DNA of 64,000 nt, taken from an uncultured Bacteroidales bacterium (GTDB taxonomy: Bacteria; Bacteroidota; Bacteroidia; Bacteroidales; Paludibacteraceae). Every line of letters starts with the position of its first letter. Positions within the stretch are counted from its first letter, which is position 1. Both the position numbers and the translations under genes were made by a program. Below are positions 15,968 through 26,700 of this stretch, piece after piece. The notes under the pieces were generated by a model. The model saw only the letters and a list, made by a program, of their open reading frames with translations. It was not told the DNA's origin and did not search any database. The stretch spans positions 124,001 through 188,000 of the forward strand of contig ONMV01000004.1 of NCBI GenBank assembly GCA_900319005.1, given 5' to 3'.

Positions 15968-17017
15968 GTGCCCAAAGAAGTTATACATATAGAGGAGTCG
16001 CTGAATACTGAGACATTGTATAATTCAGTAAAACAAATCCTGCAATCTGCCCGGCAGACGGCTTACAAAGCGGTCAATTTTGCGATGGTAACTGCCTATT
16101 GGCAAATTGGCAAAATGATTACCGAGGACGAGTTGAAGAATAAGCGGGCGGAATACGGCAAAGCTGTTCTTCGTAATCTTGCAGAACGCTTGACGGAAGA
16201 ATTCGGCAAAGGATTTGACGAACGCGAATTGCGAAAAATGTGCCAATTTTACCGTTTATTCCCAATTGGGGACACACTGCGTCCCGAATTGAGCTGGTCG
16301 CATTATCGCAGGCTTTTAGGCGTTGAGAATGAGGACGCACGCAAGTGGTATATGAACGAAGCAGCAGAGCAAGTGTGGAGTACACGCCAACTGGACAGGC
16401 AGATTTCCACCCTGTATTATGAGCGTTTGCAATTAAGCGCGGACAAAATATCCGTAAAGCAAGAGGCGGATGCCAAGCTGCAGGCAGTCGCTCCGGAAAT
16501 GTTCATACATGATCCTGTAGTGTTGGAGTTTCTTAATCTAAAAGATTACCCCGCTTTACATGAAAGCACATTGGAACAGGCGTTGATTGATAACTTGCAG
16601 ACTTTTTTGCTTGAATTAGGAAAAGGATTTTGCTTTGTCGCGCGCCAAAAACGTATGAGGTATGAGGATGAGGATTTCTATTTGGATCTGGTGTTCTATC
16701 ACAGTATTTTGAAATGTCATGTGCTGATAGATTTGAAGATAGGAAAACTGACCCATGGCGATGTCGGGCAAATGGATAGTTATATTCGAATGTTTGATGC
16801 TCTGTACAAGAATGACGATGATAATCCTACTATAGGTTTGATCCTCTGTTCGCAGAAGAATGAAGCCATAGTCCGCTATTCGGTATTGAATGATGCCAAA
16901 CAAATCTTTGCCTCGCGCTATATGCTCTATTTGCCGACAGAACGAGAATTGCAACAGGAACTTGAACGCGAGCAAAGGCGAATAAACATTTTGGACACGG
17001 CGAGTCCAAAATCTTAA
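15968..17017 (+). CDS. YhcG/DUF1016 family PDDEXK nuclease domain protein
   Basis: 349 aa from a GTG at 15968; the first in-frame ATG (16084) would delete conserved sequence. The N-terminal DUF1016 domain (~10-160) has YWQIGKMITEDE, RNLAERLTEEFGKGFDEREL, LSWSHYRRLLGVE and ISTLYYERLQLS. The C-terminal PD-(D/E)xK nuclease-like domain (~185-330) has FCFVARQKRM, EDFYLDLVFYH, CHVLIDLKIGKLTHGDVGQM and IGLILCSQKNE. The Asp of YLDLVFYH and the D-L-K of LIDLKIG would be the active-site set. Such genes are widespread, often next to restriction or mobile genes; a defence or repair role is guessed but not proven. A GC-rich hairpin (CCTTCCGC-ACAC-GGCGGAGGG) lies at 15869-15889. Confidence 0.88.
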   Translation: MPKEVIHIEESLNTETLYNSVKQILQSARQTAYKAVNFAMVTAYWQIGKMITEDELKNKRAEYGKAVLRNLAERLTEEFGKGFDERELRKMCQFYRLFPIGDTLRPELSWSHYRRLLGVENEDARKWYMNEAAEQVWSTRQLDRQISTLYYERLQLSADKISVKQEADAKLQAVAPEMFIHDPVVLEFLNLKDYPALHESTLEQALIDNLQTFLLELGKGFCFVARQKRMRYEDEDFYLDLVFYHSILKCHVLIDLKIGKLTHGDVGQMDSYIRMFDALYKNDDDNPTIGLILCSQKNEAIVRYSVLNDAKQIFASRYMLYLPTERELQQELEREQRRINILDTASPKS

Positions 17018-17024
17018 ACACTGA

Positions 17025-17051
17025 AAAATAAAAATCAACAATAATATTAAC
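17025..17051 (+). repeat. 27-bp direct repeat, right copy (after YhcG gene)
   Basis: AAAATAAAAATCAACAATAA plus TATTAAC; one mismatch to 15840-15866. It also forms the immediate leader of the 17068 gene. Confidence 0.7.
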
Positions 17052-17067
17052 TAAAACTTACATTATT

Positions 17068-20000
17068 ATGCTAAAAAAAATTAACTCATTTTTAATCCTC
17101 CTCACCGCCTTGCTCTGCTTCGGCACAGCTAACGCGTGGGGAGATGCGATTCCTATCGATGTGGATCATCCATATTCGAACAATTTTGAATCCAATATTG
17201 ATGGATTTTCAAAAGTAGGTTATAGTAGCGCTACTATAACTAAAAATGCAACTTCTTACAAAGTAAGAGATTCCTATGCTCTTAGAGTATACACTTATAG
17301 CACGAATAATGTTGTCTTGATTTTTCCTGAGTTTGATGATGCTATGGAAAATTTAAGTGTATCTTTTTATGCGGCACGTACAAATACTGCAACTACGAGT
17401 ATCGGTTACATTACGAATGTGTCAAATGCCTCATCATTCGTAAGTAAACAATCGTTTTCTTGTGGTACCAGCATTGGTGGACCTTATTCGTATGACTTTA
17501 GCAACGCAGGCTCAATTCCGGCAGGTGCTCGTATAGCAATCAGTTATACAGGACAATCTTATAAATCGTGCTATTTGTTTATAGACGATTTGACCGTCAC
17601 ATCAACAACAATACCCTCTGCTTGTAAAAAACCGAAGAATTTAATCCAAGGTACGGTTACAACTACTTCTGCTTCCTTTACATGGGCTCAAGGCGCTTCT
17701 GAGGAGGCATGGCAGTATGTATGTCTGCCGGCATCTGCAACTCTTGATTGGACAGGCGCTGAGACCTCAAATTCAGAATCTGCTACGGTCAGTGGTTTGA
17801 CTGCTGGAACTAAATATAGATTCTATGTTCGTTCGGATTGCGGCTCGGAGAAAAGTTCTGCAACTTCTGCTGAATTTAGAACGGTATATGCTTTGCCTTT
17901 CTCTGAGAATTTTACAGGATTAACTTCCGGTATTCCAGAAGGATGGGATAATTCAGAAGGAACTACAACCACAGATACTTACAAATGGAATTACTTTAGC
18001 GCAGGTTATGGAGCGGTTCCGTGTTTGCGTTTTAATTCTTATAGTAATGGATATAAAAACAATTTCTTGAAAACTCCGGCTATTTTTGTGGATAAGGCTG
18101 CCACGTTAAGTTTTGCATATAAGAATCCCAAAGGAGGAGCTATGGATATATATTATACCATAGACGGCGGTGCACAACAAACGTTAAGGACAGGCTATCC
18201 TCAAGTAGCAGATTGGACAGAATATGAAGAAGATCTGCCGGCTGCTTGTATTGGGCATAATGTGCAAATTATCTTCAAAGGAACCAGTAATAATGGCTCT
18301 GGCGATGCTTATTTGTATTTGGATGATATAACTGTAACAGAAGCTTCCTCGTGTATTAAACCATCCGATGTAAATGCTTCTGCTGCGTCCGATTCTAAAA
18401 TTAATATTTCTTGGACTAAAGGCGATAGTGAGACGCAATGGAATGTGCAATATTCATCAGATGGAGGTACCACTTGGACTTCTGTCAATAATATATCTAC
18501 TATTGTAGATGGAACAAGTTGCTCCGCTTCACTAACAGGTCTTACAGAGCAGACAACTTACCAAGTTCAAGTGCAAGCGGATTGTGGTGGAACCCAAAGT
18601 AAATGGGTTTCAGCAGCATCTGTTACTACACCTTGTGCAGCAAGTTCTTTCCCCTTCAGTGCGGATTTTACTGGTTTAACATCTGGTAATATTCCTGCAT
18701 GCTGGGATAACTCCGAAGGAACAACAGCTACGGCAAGTTATAAATGGGTATATAACAATAGCGGTCACGACGCTGCTCCTTGTGTGCGTTTTAATTCTTT
18801 TAACAATAGTAACGGAAATACTAACTTCCTGAAAACACCGAATGTGGCAGTTTCAGAAAATGCGATTGTCAATTTCTGGTACAAAAATCCGGCTGGTGGA
18901 GATTTCTCTGTGTATTATTCTATTGATGGGGGCGAAAGAGTGTTATTGGCTTCTGGTCTAACAGGTCAAACTGATTGGAAAGAAGAATCATACTTGTTGC
19001 CACCTACCGCTGTTGGTCATAATGTTATGCTTATTTTCAAAGGCACAAGTAATTGGGCTGATGGTGATGCTTATATCTATTTAGATGATGTAGAAATTAA
19101 AGCCGCTCCTTCTTGTGCGAAACCGACAGAAGTAGTAGGCGTTGCGACTGCATATAACCAAGCGTCTATCACATGGACAGAAAATAACGGCAAGTCTGCA
19201 TGGAAATTGCAATATTCTTCGAATAATGGCGATTCTTGGAGTGATGAGATTGCTGTAGCCGAGAAACCATACACGTTAACTGGTTTGGAAGAAAAAACGA
19301 ATTATATAGTTCGCGTTAAAACGGTTTGCGGTGTAAGTGAAGAGAGTGATTGGAGTGCTAATTCGGCTTCTTTCCAGACGCCTTGTGCTCCAGTAGATGC
19401 AAGCGACTATAGTGAAAAATTCGAAAGTGCTACCGTAGGTGGTGGCAATCTGCCTGACTGTTGGCAGTACAAAGACGTTTACACCTATTGGGGTGACGAT
19501 TATCCTTATGTCTATAATTCTGGCGCATATCAAGATTCAAAAGCTCTCTATTTCTATGGTGGTGGTGCAACATCTGTTAACACCGTTGTTCTGCCTGCTA
19601 TGGACGAGGCATTGAATGGCTTGACGATAGAATTCTACTATAATACATCTGTTAATACGGGTTATACTGTTTATGCAAGCCCAGTATTAGGATATATCGC
19701 TGCAGATGGTACTACCTTTGTGGAGATTGAAACGCTGGATCAAAGTGCAGATTATATTCAGTATAAGAAAGACTTATCTTCTGTTCCTGCAACTGCTAAG
19801 AATATAGCAATTAGTTATGCAAATGGAACTGCTGGAAGCGGTCATATGTATTTGGATAACGTTCGCGTTTATCCGACTCCGAACTGCGTTGACCCGAGTG
19901 GTGTAACCGTTTCTAACGTAACTGCTACAACAGCTGATGTGGCTTGGGCGGAGAACAATGGTGCAAATGTTTGGAAACTCCAAGTATCGAATGATGGTAC

Positions 20001-23000
20001 AAACTGGAGCGATGTAAACGGCGGTGCAGATATTACCACTAATCCTTACACACTTACAGGTTTGACTGCTAACCATGCTACCTATTATGTACGCGTGAAG
20101 TCTATTTGTGGCGTCGGTGACGAGAGTCCATGGAGTGCTGCTTCAGCTGCGTTCTATACAGAATGTGAGAGCCGTAGTATACCTTGGAACGCAGATTTTA
20201 ATGCAGAAATTAGTGGAGAAGTTCCTGGTTGTTGGGCTGTTCAAGATGCTAATATATCTGGATATCCTTCGATAAAAGTAAGTATGGGCAATACTTATTT
20301 GTCTCTTGAAAATAATGGTTTGTTCTTTAACGGAAGTAATGCTCATTATGGATATATTTTGTTCCCTGAGTTTGTCGTAGAATTGAACTCGTTACAGATT
20401 TCCTTCTCTCATAAAGTGGAGGATGCAACTTCTAGCGGAAAAATAGAGTTGGGTTATTTCAAAAATAACGAATTTACTTTGTTGAAGGCATATGATAAAT
20501 CAGAGTCTTGGAAAACAGAAATATTTGCATTAAAAACGGTTCCTAGTGGTGCACGCTTAGCATTCCGCTATAAAGGAGCTTCTTCGTATGAATATGCTGC
20601 TGCGGTAGATAATATATTTATTTCGGAGTTACCTCTTTGTCAGATAGTTGATGCTTCTACTCTTGCAGCAAGCGATGTTACAGCCAACAGTGCTACTGTT
20701 GCTTGGACGGCTGCTAATGAGGAAACTGCATGGAATCTGCAATACAAAGCAGACGGCGGTGAGTGGAGTAGCGTTATTCCTGTTGCAACAACTCCGTCTT
20801 ACGAGTTGACCGGTTTGGCTGCAAACACTTTGTACTTTGTACGCGTACAAGCGAACTGCGGTGGTGATGGTGCTAGTGAATATACTGCTGATGATGCCTT
20901 CTCGTTCCGTACGGATTGTGAAGCGATTGCTGTAAGCAAAGCATCTCCATGGAACTATGGATTCGAAGTATCTGACGGCGTAGAGGTAAATACCATTCCT
21001 TCTTGTTGGGCTGAACTGCCGGAAGGCCATGATAACTACACTTATGCATTGGTAGCAAACTATAACCAGAAAACAGGTGACCAGTGTCTTGAGATGGAGG
21101 CATATAGCAAAGATACAAAGATTGCTGTGTTGCCGGTATTCTCTGAGGAAATCAAGAATCTGCAAATAGCCTTTGCTTACAACAATACTACTACCAATAG
21201 TAACTATGGACATCTGGAGTTAGGCTATGTGAAAGATGATGCATTTACCCGTGTAGGTGATTTTTATGCACTTACAGATGGTTATGTTGCTGTTCCTGCG
21301 GTAGAAATGCCGGCAGATGCTCCTAATGGTGCACGTATAGCATTCCGTCTTGTGGGTATCAAGTCCTATTATTACTCTCTTGCATACATTGATGACATTC
21401 AGGTCAGCCTGAAGCCGTCCTGCTATACTCCGAAAGACCTGACAGCTGTAGCTACTTCCACAGGAGCTGCGCTCACTTGGGCTGCCGGTAAGGACGAGGC
21501 AGCTTGGCAGGTTCGCTACAAAGCTACTGCTGCTGAAGACTGGACCTTGGTGGATGCAGAGATTGCAAGTCCTGCTTATGACCTGACCGGTCTGACGGTA
21601 GATGTTGAGTATGAGGCACAGGTTCGTGCATACTGTGATGAACTGGATCAGAGTGAATGGTCTGCTTCGGCTAATTTCACTCCGGTTTGCAGTGCTCCGA
21701 CTGCTTTGGCTGTAATGGCTCGCACGGCGAATAGCGCTACCTTCTCTTGGACCAGCTCCGAGAGTTCTTGGACGCTCCAATACTCGACTGATGGCGAGAA
21801 CTGGGAGAGCGCGAACGTAGCTGCTAATCCGTTCACACTTGAAGGCTTAACATCCGGACAAGCTTATCAGGCTAAGATCCAGAGCGCATGCGGTAGTGCC
21901 TTCTCGAATGTTGTTGAGTTCACAACTTGGTGCGCTGCTATCAGCGATCTGCCTATGAATGAAGATTTTGAGAATGTAGCAACAAATGCCCTGCCTGCTT
22001 GCTGGGAGAAGATTTCGGATGGCGATTATCCGAGCGTAGTACAAGGTTCTGCTTCCTATGAAGGCGAGAATGGCAAGTGTCTCTGCTTCTTCGGCGTTGG
22101 AACTCAAATAGCAGTAATGCCTGCATTCTCTGTTGAATTGGATGAATATACCTTGTCCTTCTTCTACAAGAATGCAAATGCTACCTTGGAATTGGGCTAT
22201 ATTAACAACGCTGGTGAGTTTGTATTGCTACAAGCATTGGATGCTCAAAGCGCATATGGTGATGACGCATATCAGTTTGCTCTCTCGAATGAGCTGACGA
22301 ATAAGAACCTTGCAATTCGCTATGTTGGTATGAATTCTATGAGTAGTAAAGCATATCTGGATGTTGTTCGTATTTCCAAATCTCTCGTGCTTGCTGATAA
22401 TGTAAACAACAGCGCTGCATTGGCTGCTAACGAGGGTCAGACCTTAGATGTACAGATCGGTCGTTCGATCATTTGTGCAGACTACTTCAACACGATCTGT
22501 CTGCCGTTCGACCTGCCGACGCTCGATGGAACTCCGCTCGAAGGCGGTGAGCTCTGGGCATTCAAGTATGCTAAGGTAGATGAGGCAACGGATGAACTGC
22601 TCTTCCGTATTATCGAGTCTGATCATATCGAGGCGGGTGTGCCGTACTTCATCTCCTTCCCTGCCGGTGACAACATCGTCAGCCCGATCTTCAAGAACGT
22701 AACGATCGCTGCTACTGCAGGTCAGAAAGTAGGCTCCGGAGACGTAGCACAACTCTGCGGTATCATTGACCAACCGGTTGTATTTGAGCCGAACGATCAG
22801 ACCAAACTGTTCTTGGCGGCTAACAACACCCTCTATTGGTGGGCCGGTACTGCTAACAGCCAGCTCAATAATTTCCGTGCTTACTTCAAGGTGAACACGA
22901 ACTCCGGCGCTAACAACGCTCCGCGTCACGGTATGAGAGCTCGTATCATCAAGAATGAACTCGAAGAGCAAGTGGCTACCGGCATGGAGAACGTACAAGG

Positions 23001-23094
23001 CGAGAACCAGAGTCTCAAACTCTTGGAGAATGGTCAAGTCGTTATCATCCGCAACGGCAAGAAGTATAATGCAGCCGGTCAGTTGGTTAAATGA
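17068..23094 (+). CDS. Giant secreted adhesin-like protein with alternating choice-of-anchor and fibronectin III modules
   Basis: 2008 aa. Signal peptide MLKKINSFLILLTALLCFGT. I count seven choice-of-anchor J-like modules (starts such as FSENFTGLTSGIPEGWDNSE, FSADFTGLTSGNIPACWDNS, WNADFNAEISGEVPGCWAVQ), each followed by a fibronectin III module (CxxP start, W-x-L/V-QY core, LTGLxxxTxYxVRV, cysteine pair). Modules 2 and 3 are very similar, pointing to recent internal duplication. A C-terminal domain (~1790-1960) has YFNTICLPFDLPTLDGTPLE, like the end of the 10878 protein. The tail is KLLENGQVVIIRNGKKYNAA plus GQLVK. Probably a long surface adhesin or matrix-binding protein exported by a T9SS-like route. 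A 45-aa peptide gene follows after 49 nt. Confidence 0.88.
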   Translation: MLKKINSFLILLTALLCFGTANAWGDAIPIDVDHPYSNNFESNIDGFSKVGYSSATITKNATSYKVRDSYALRVYTYSTNNVVLIFPEFDDAMENLSVSFYAARTNTATTSIGYITNVSNASSFVSKQSFSCGTSIGGPYSYDFSNAGSIPAGARIAISYTGQSYKSCYLFIDDLTVTSTTIPSACKKPKNLIQGTVTTTSASFTWAQGASEEAWQYVCLPASATLDWTGAETSNSESATVSGLTAGTKYRFYVRSDCGSEKSSATSAEFRTVYALPFSENFTGLTSGIPEGWDNSEGTTTTDTYKWNYFSAGYGAVPCLRFNSYSNGYKNNFLKTPAIFVDKAATLSFAYKNPKGGAMDIYYTIDGGAQQTLRTGYPQVADWTEYEEDLPAACIGHNVQIIFKGTSNNGSGDAYLYLDDITVTEASSCIKPSDVNASAASDSKINISWTKGDSETQWNVQYSSDGGTTWTSVNNISTIVDGTSCSASLTGLTEQTTYQVQVQADCGGTQSKWVSAASVTTPCAASSFPFSADFTGLTSGNIPACWDNSEGTTATASYKWVYNNSGHDAAPCVRFNSFNNSNGNTNFLKTPNVAVSENAIVNFWYKNPAGGDFSVYYSIDGGERVLLASGLTGQTDWKEESYLLPPTAVGHNVMLIFKGTSNWADGDAYIYLDDVEIKAAPSCAKPTEVVGVATAYNQASITWTENNGKSAWKLQYSSNNGDSWSDEIAVAEKPYTLTGLEEKTNYIVRVKTVCGVSEESDWSANSASFQTPCAPVDASDYSEKFESATVGGGNLPDCWQYKDVYTYWGDDYPYVYNSGAYQDSKALYFYGGGATSVNTVVLPAMDEALNGLTIEFYYNTSVNTGYTVYASPVLGYIAADGTTFVEIETLDQSADYIQYKKDLSSVPATAKNIAISYANGTAGSGHMYLDNVRVYPTPNCVDPSGVTVSNVTATTADVAWAENNGANVWKLQVSNDGTNWSDVNGGADITTNPYTLTGLTANHATYYVRVKSICGVGDESPWSAASAAFYTECESRSIPWNADFNAEISGEVPGCWAVQDANISGYPSIKVSMGNTYLSLENNGLFFNGSNAHYGYILFPEFVVELNSLQISFSHKVEDATSSGKIELGYFKNNEFTLLKAYDKSESWKTEIFALKTVPSGARLAFRYKGASSYEYAAAVDNIFISELPLCQIVDASTLAASDVTANSATVAWTAANEETAWNLQYKADGGEWSSVIPVATTPSYELTGLAANTLYFVRVQANCGGDGASEYTADDAFSFRTDCEAIAVSKASPWNYGFEVSDGVEVNTIPSCWAELPEGHDNYTYALVANYNQKTGDQCLEMEAYSKDTKIAVLPVFSEEIKNLQIAFAYNNTTTNSNYGHLELGYVKDDAFTRVGDFYALTDGYVAVPAVEMPADAPNGARIAFRLVGIKSYYYSLAYIDDIQVSLKPSCYTPKDLTAVATSTGAALTWAAGKDEAAWQVRYKATAAEDWTLVDAEIASPAYDLTGLTVDVEYEAQVRAYCDELDQSEWSASANFTPVCSAPTALAVMARTANSATFSWTSSESSWTLQYSTDGENWESANVAANPFTLEGLTSGQAYQAKIQSACGSAFSNVVEFTTWCAAISDLPMNEDFENVATNALPACWEKISDGDYPSVVQGSASYEGENGKCLCFFGVGTQIAVMPAFSVELDEYTLSFFYKNANATLELGYINNAGEFVLLQALDAQSAYGDDAYQFALSNELTNKNLAIRYVGMNSMSSKAYLDVVRISKSLVLADNVNNSAALAANEGQTLDVQIGRSIICADYFNTICLPFDLPTLDGTPLEGGELWAFKYAKVDEATDELLFRIIESDHIEAGVPYFISFPAGDNIVSPIFKNVTIAATAGQKVGSGDVAQLCGIIDQPVVFEPNDQTKLFLAANNTLYWWAGTANSQLNNFRAYFKVNTNSGANNAPRHGMRARIIKNELEEQVATGMENVQGENQSLKLLENGQVVIIRNGKKYNAAGQLVK

Positions 23095-23143
23095 CCCAAT
23101 AATGTTTAAAGTTTAATGTGGAATGTTTAAAGATTATTGCAAT

Positions 23144-23281
23144 ATGAAAAAGAATTATAATATACCCGCAGTGGAAGTACTCCACGTAGCAGCTATGAAC
23201 GCTTTGTGCGAGTCGCAGTTCGGACCGTTTAATAACGGAGGCGGAACAGACATTACTGATCCTGAGCACGGAGGAATCTAA
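23144..23281 (+). CDS. Small peptide (45 aa), paralogue of the 13376 peptide
   Basis: MKKNYNIPAVEVLHVAAMNA then LCESQFGPFNNGGG and an Asp/Gly-rich end. It has the spaced pattern Y-x2-P-x3-V-x8-L-C-x-S seen in the 13376-13528 peptide. It sits 49 nt after the 2008-aa surface protein and is followed at 23313 by a strong terminator, so it is the last gene of that unit. Short peptides of the form K-K-x-Y-x-x-P are, from memory, common in Bacteroidales with unknown role. There is no classical signal peptide. Confidence 0.65.
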   Translation: MKKNYNIPAVEVLHVAAMNALCESQFGPFNNGGGTDITDPEHGGI

Positions 23282-23312
23282 TCCTCTATACGCAACTGCG
23301 TAAATCTCTCTT

Positions 23313-23346
23313 CATCGGCAGGCTTCGGTCTGCCGATGTTTTTTTT
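23313..23346 (+). terminator. Rho-independent terminator
   Basis: CATCGGCAG (23313-23321), loop, CTGCCGATG (23330-23338), then a run of eight T. Confidence 0.9.
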
Positions 23347-23649
23347 ACTTTTTCACTCTCTCCCCTCTCCCCCATACCCCTACACCCCTCTATGAATAAT
23401 AAAAACCCTTCTGAAAATGAAAATGGAGGTTTTTGGGGGTGTTTCTTGGGGTGCTGTTATGCTGTTCTCGGGAGATGGTCCCGTGATGGTCTTGTTGTTG
23501 ATATTACTTTGAGCAACTGTGAACTCTCGCATGCGCGGGTACGTATTATAGTTTTACGCGTACATATGTGCGCGTTTTTCTATTAAATGTTGTATATCGA
23601 ACTATGATTACGCAAAATGTAGATTTTTAGAATGATTTATTAACAAAAA
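23347..23649. other. Intergenic region with a second terminator-like hairpin
   Basis: C- and G-rich runs near 23360-23450. A hairpin ACGCGTACAT/ATGTGCGCGT (23556-23575) runs into five T (23575-23579). A 64-codon frame at 23392-23586 overlaps this hairpin and looks like chance. A short untranslated transcript is possible, but I see no promoter before it. Confidence 0.35.
23556..23579 (+). terminator. Terminator-like hairpin
   Basis: ACGCG-T-ACAT pairs with ATGT-G-CGCGT (near-palindrome, T/G mismatch) and is followed by TTTTT. Confidence 0.45.
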
Positions 23650-23681
23650 TTTGCGTATGTACTTCTTTTTTTGTACCTTTG
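23650..23681 (+). promoter_or_regulatory. Promoter for the 23738 gene
   Basis: TTTG (23650-23653), 20 nt, TACCTTTG (23674-23681). Leader of about 50 nt to the ATG at 23738. Confidence 0.75.
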
Positions 23682-23737
23682 CACGCTTTTTGTTATTTTT
23701 GATAGACAAAAGAAATAAACTAAAATATTTTGTTACA

Positions 23738-26700
23738 ATGAGAAAAATCTATTCTGTTATTATCGCGGCAGTTTTGTTCTGCGCGTACGGTCATGCCGAT
23801 CAGGCAGTCACCGTCAACCCCGGTGCTACTTCTACGCAGGCACATTTTCCTGTTTTTGGCGATAACGCCGACGCCAAGACCAGCTCTCCGTCGATGGGAG
23901 GGCAAGCTATCTACTTGGCTGACCAACTCAAAGGCATCGCTGTAGGCAGTGAAATCAAGGCGCTGACTTTCTACTCCTCCAAACAAACCCAAGATTGGGG
24001 TAAGGCTGAGTTCAAAGTATCTCTCGCCAAGACGGATTACTCCTACTTCAAGAATGAAACAGGAGCATGGGCTACCGCTTCGGACGGAAGCGCGCTTACT
24101 ACCGTGTTCGATGATCGTCTGTCTGTATCGGATGGAGAACTGACTATCGACTTCAATACCCCGTACGTCTACGAGGGAGGTAACCTGCTTATTCAGGTGG
24201 AGGTTTCGCGTGCCGGATCCTATATGGCGTCTTCTTTCTATTCCGCAAGTTCGGATTACCTGATTAAGTACGCCTATGGTGGTTCTTCCCGTGAGCAAAA
24301 GCAGCCGAAAGTGACATTTGTTATAGCAGACGGTTCTGATCCTATCAGCGACGACTGCCATGCGCCTACTGCGGCTAAGGTAGATGCTGTAACGGATGTA
24401 ACAGCCTCTATTTCTTGGGAAGGCGATGCTTCGCAGTATCAATACCGCCTCGAGTTCGAAGGCAACCAGCCCGATTGGACAAAGGCTACGATTACGGACC
24501 AAAAATCAGTTTCGCTGTCCAATCTCTATGACGAACAGAAATATCATTTCTATGTACGCGCCTATTGCTCCGAAACGGCAGTAAGCGAGTCCGTAAAAGT
24601 GACTTTCAAGACGGCATGTGCCCGTATGAAATTGCCTTGGATTGAGACCTTCACGCGCGATGATGCAAGTTCCGAATGGACTGTTGCTACACCGGACTGC
24701 TGGATCATCTCGTCGGAGAAGCCCGATGTGTTCGTATCGCGCGATAAGACTTATGACGAAGAAGGTAACGCGCAGGCTGTTTATACCCAAGCGCACCTCA
24801 CAGCACGCGGAGGTGGTGCTACTACAGCACAGGTATTTGCAGCACCGGCTATGAACGGTCGTCTCGATACCCTTGAGGTGGCTTTTGACTACCATACGAA
24901 TATGGTTAGTGCCGATTATGGCGTATTGGAAGTAGGTTATATGAAGGACCCCTACAAAGCTTCCTCTTTCGTTTCGATCAAGACGTTAGCGCAGACCTTG
25001 ACCGATGTACACGCGGTCGTTACGCTTGAGAGCGTACCGGCTGATGCCCAGTTCATCGCTTTCCGCTTTGCAGGCGGTACGAGTAATTTAGGTACGGTTT
25101 CGTTGGATAACTTCGTGGTCGCAGCCATCGGTAAGTCCGGTGACGTCGATATGTCCGAAGAGGACCTGCCGGATCCCTCTATCTGGTCGCTTTCCTACTG
25201 CGATGCAGGTTATACATGGTATTACCGCGGTGACGAGCAGTACTTCGGTATGCTCCTTATCAGCGATGATCTCCAGGATACGATAGCTGCTGTCTTCACT
25301 TCAGAGGGCGATTGTACGCAATTCGCTTCGCAGGATGGCGTAGAGTTCACGCAGGATGATCCGAATGCCGAGTATCGCTATTATTTCAATACCCGCTATA
25401 TCCTTAATGTAGATGATGCAGGTTTGATGAAGTTCGGCGCTTTCGATGCATGCACAGTCAATATCGGCGGTTCGGGTGTAAATGCCCAACTCGGTCTGAA
25501 GTCCGGTAGTTACACCGTAGTGGTATACGAACTGATCGTATCGACGGATGAAGAGACCGGCACATCTAAGGTGGAAGGACTTGGCGATAAAATATCTACC
25601 ATCTCCTTCACGCTGACCGGAAAAGTGATCTACAATCTGCAAGCTGAAGTAGCTGAGGATCATCAGACCGCTACGCTGACATGGGATGCTCCGGAACTGG
25701 CACAAGGTGAACGCGTGTACGTACAGGTATGGTCCGGTGAGACGGTAGTTTATGATAATCTCAATACGAGTGATCGTCCGGAAAGCCCCCTGACCGTCAA
25801 TGTGGAAGAGGGTAAGAGTTATACCGTTGTCGTACAGGTAATTGATAAGAAACAAAACCCGGTTGGTCCGGAAGCACAGACCTCTTTCACGGTAGGCGTT
25901 AATAACTACGAACCCGCTAACCCGCACGCTGAGGTGTCCGGCGGCGATAACGTGACCTTCTCATGGGAGGCAACCGTAGTAGCAGACCGCTATGTGATAA
26001 CCCTGTACTGCGACGGCGAGTTCTATTCGAACCTGACCGTCAATGGTACTTCCAAACTCACTACGATGCCGAAAGATGGTACTTGGTCATGGACTGTTCA
26101 GGCGTTCAATCAAGGCGCTAACGGCAATTATTACGAGGCTTCGAACCCCGTAGCAGGTAATGACTTCGTTTCCAAGAGCGCTGAGATTCCGGAAGATGCT
26201 GTTGAACTGGACGTAATCGGTCTTAACGCGTACTATATTGAGCCTAATACCGAGTGGTATCAGGAAGGCAAGAATGGTTGGATCCTGCAGTTCGGTCTGG
26301 ATAATGCGGGCTATCAATTCGCTTGGTTCTTAGTGTACACCAATAATACATTCGCCCTCTCAGGCAACTATAACCTGACTCGTCAGAACCTGGATAGCGA
26401 GAGCGATCTGATTTACCTCACCGATGGTACTATTCAGGGTACTGACTCTGAGGTGCGCCTCCAGTTCGACGGTTATGATGAGGTAGAAGTTACGAGCAGT
26501 TACAGCGTGACGCAAGCGTTCTACACCGGTTCGTTCCGTCTCGTAGGAGAGGATGGCAAGACGTATGTAGGTCGATTCATGGAACTGATGTGCAGTTCGG
26601 GCGACTACACCAACTATGCCTCCGGCAATCCTTCCAACCATATCACCCTCTATGACGAGGATCCGAGCTATTTTGTTGATCCGACCGAAGGCATTGAGGA

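Noticed and set aside
20629..21780. Antisense frames within the giant adhesin
   Set aside because: Shadows created by the periodic FnIII modules.
23392..23586. 64-codon frame between the two terminators
   Set aside because: Overlaps a terminator hairpin, has no promoter or family resemblance; not listed as a gene.
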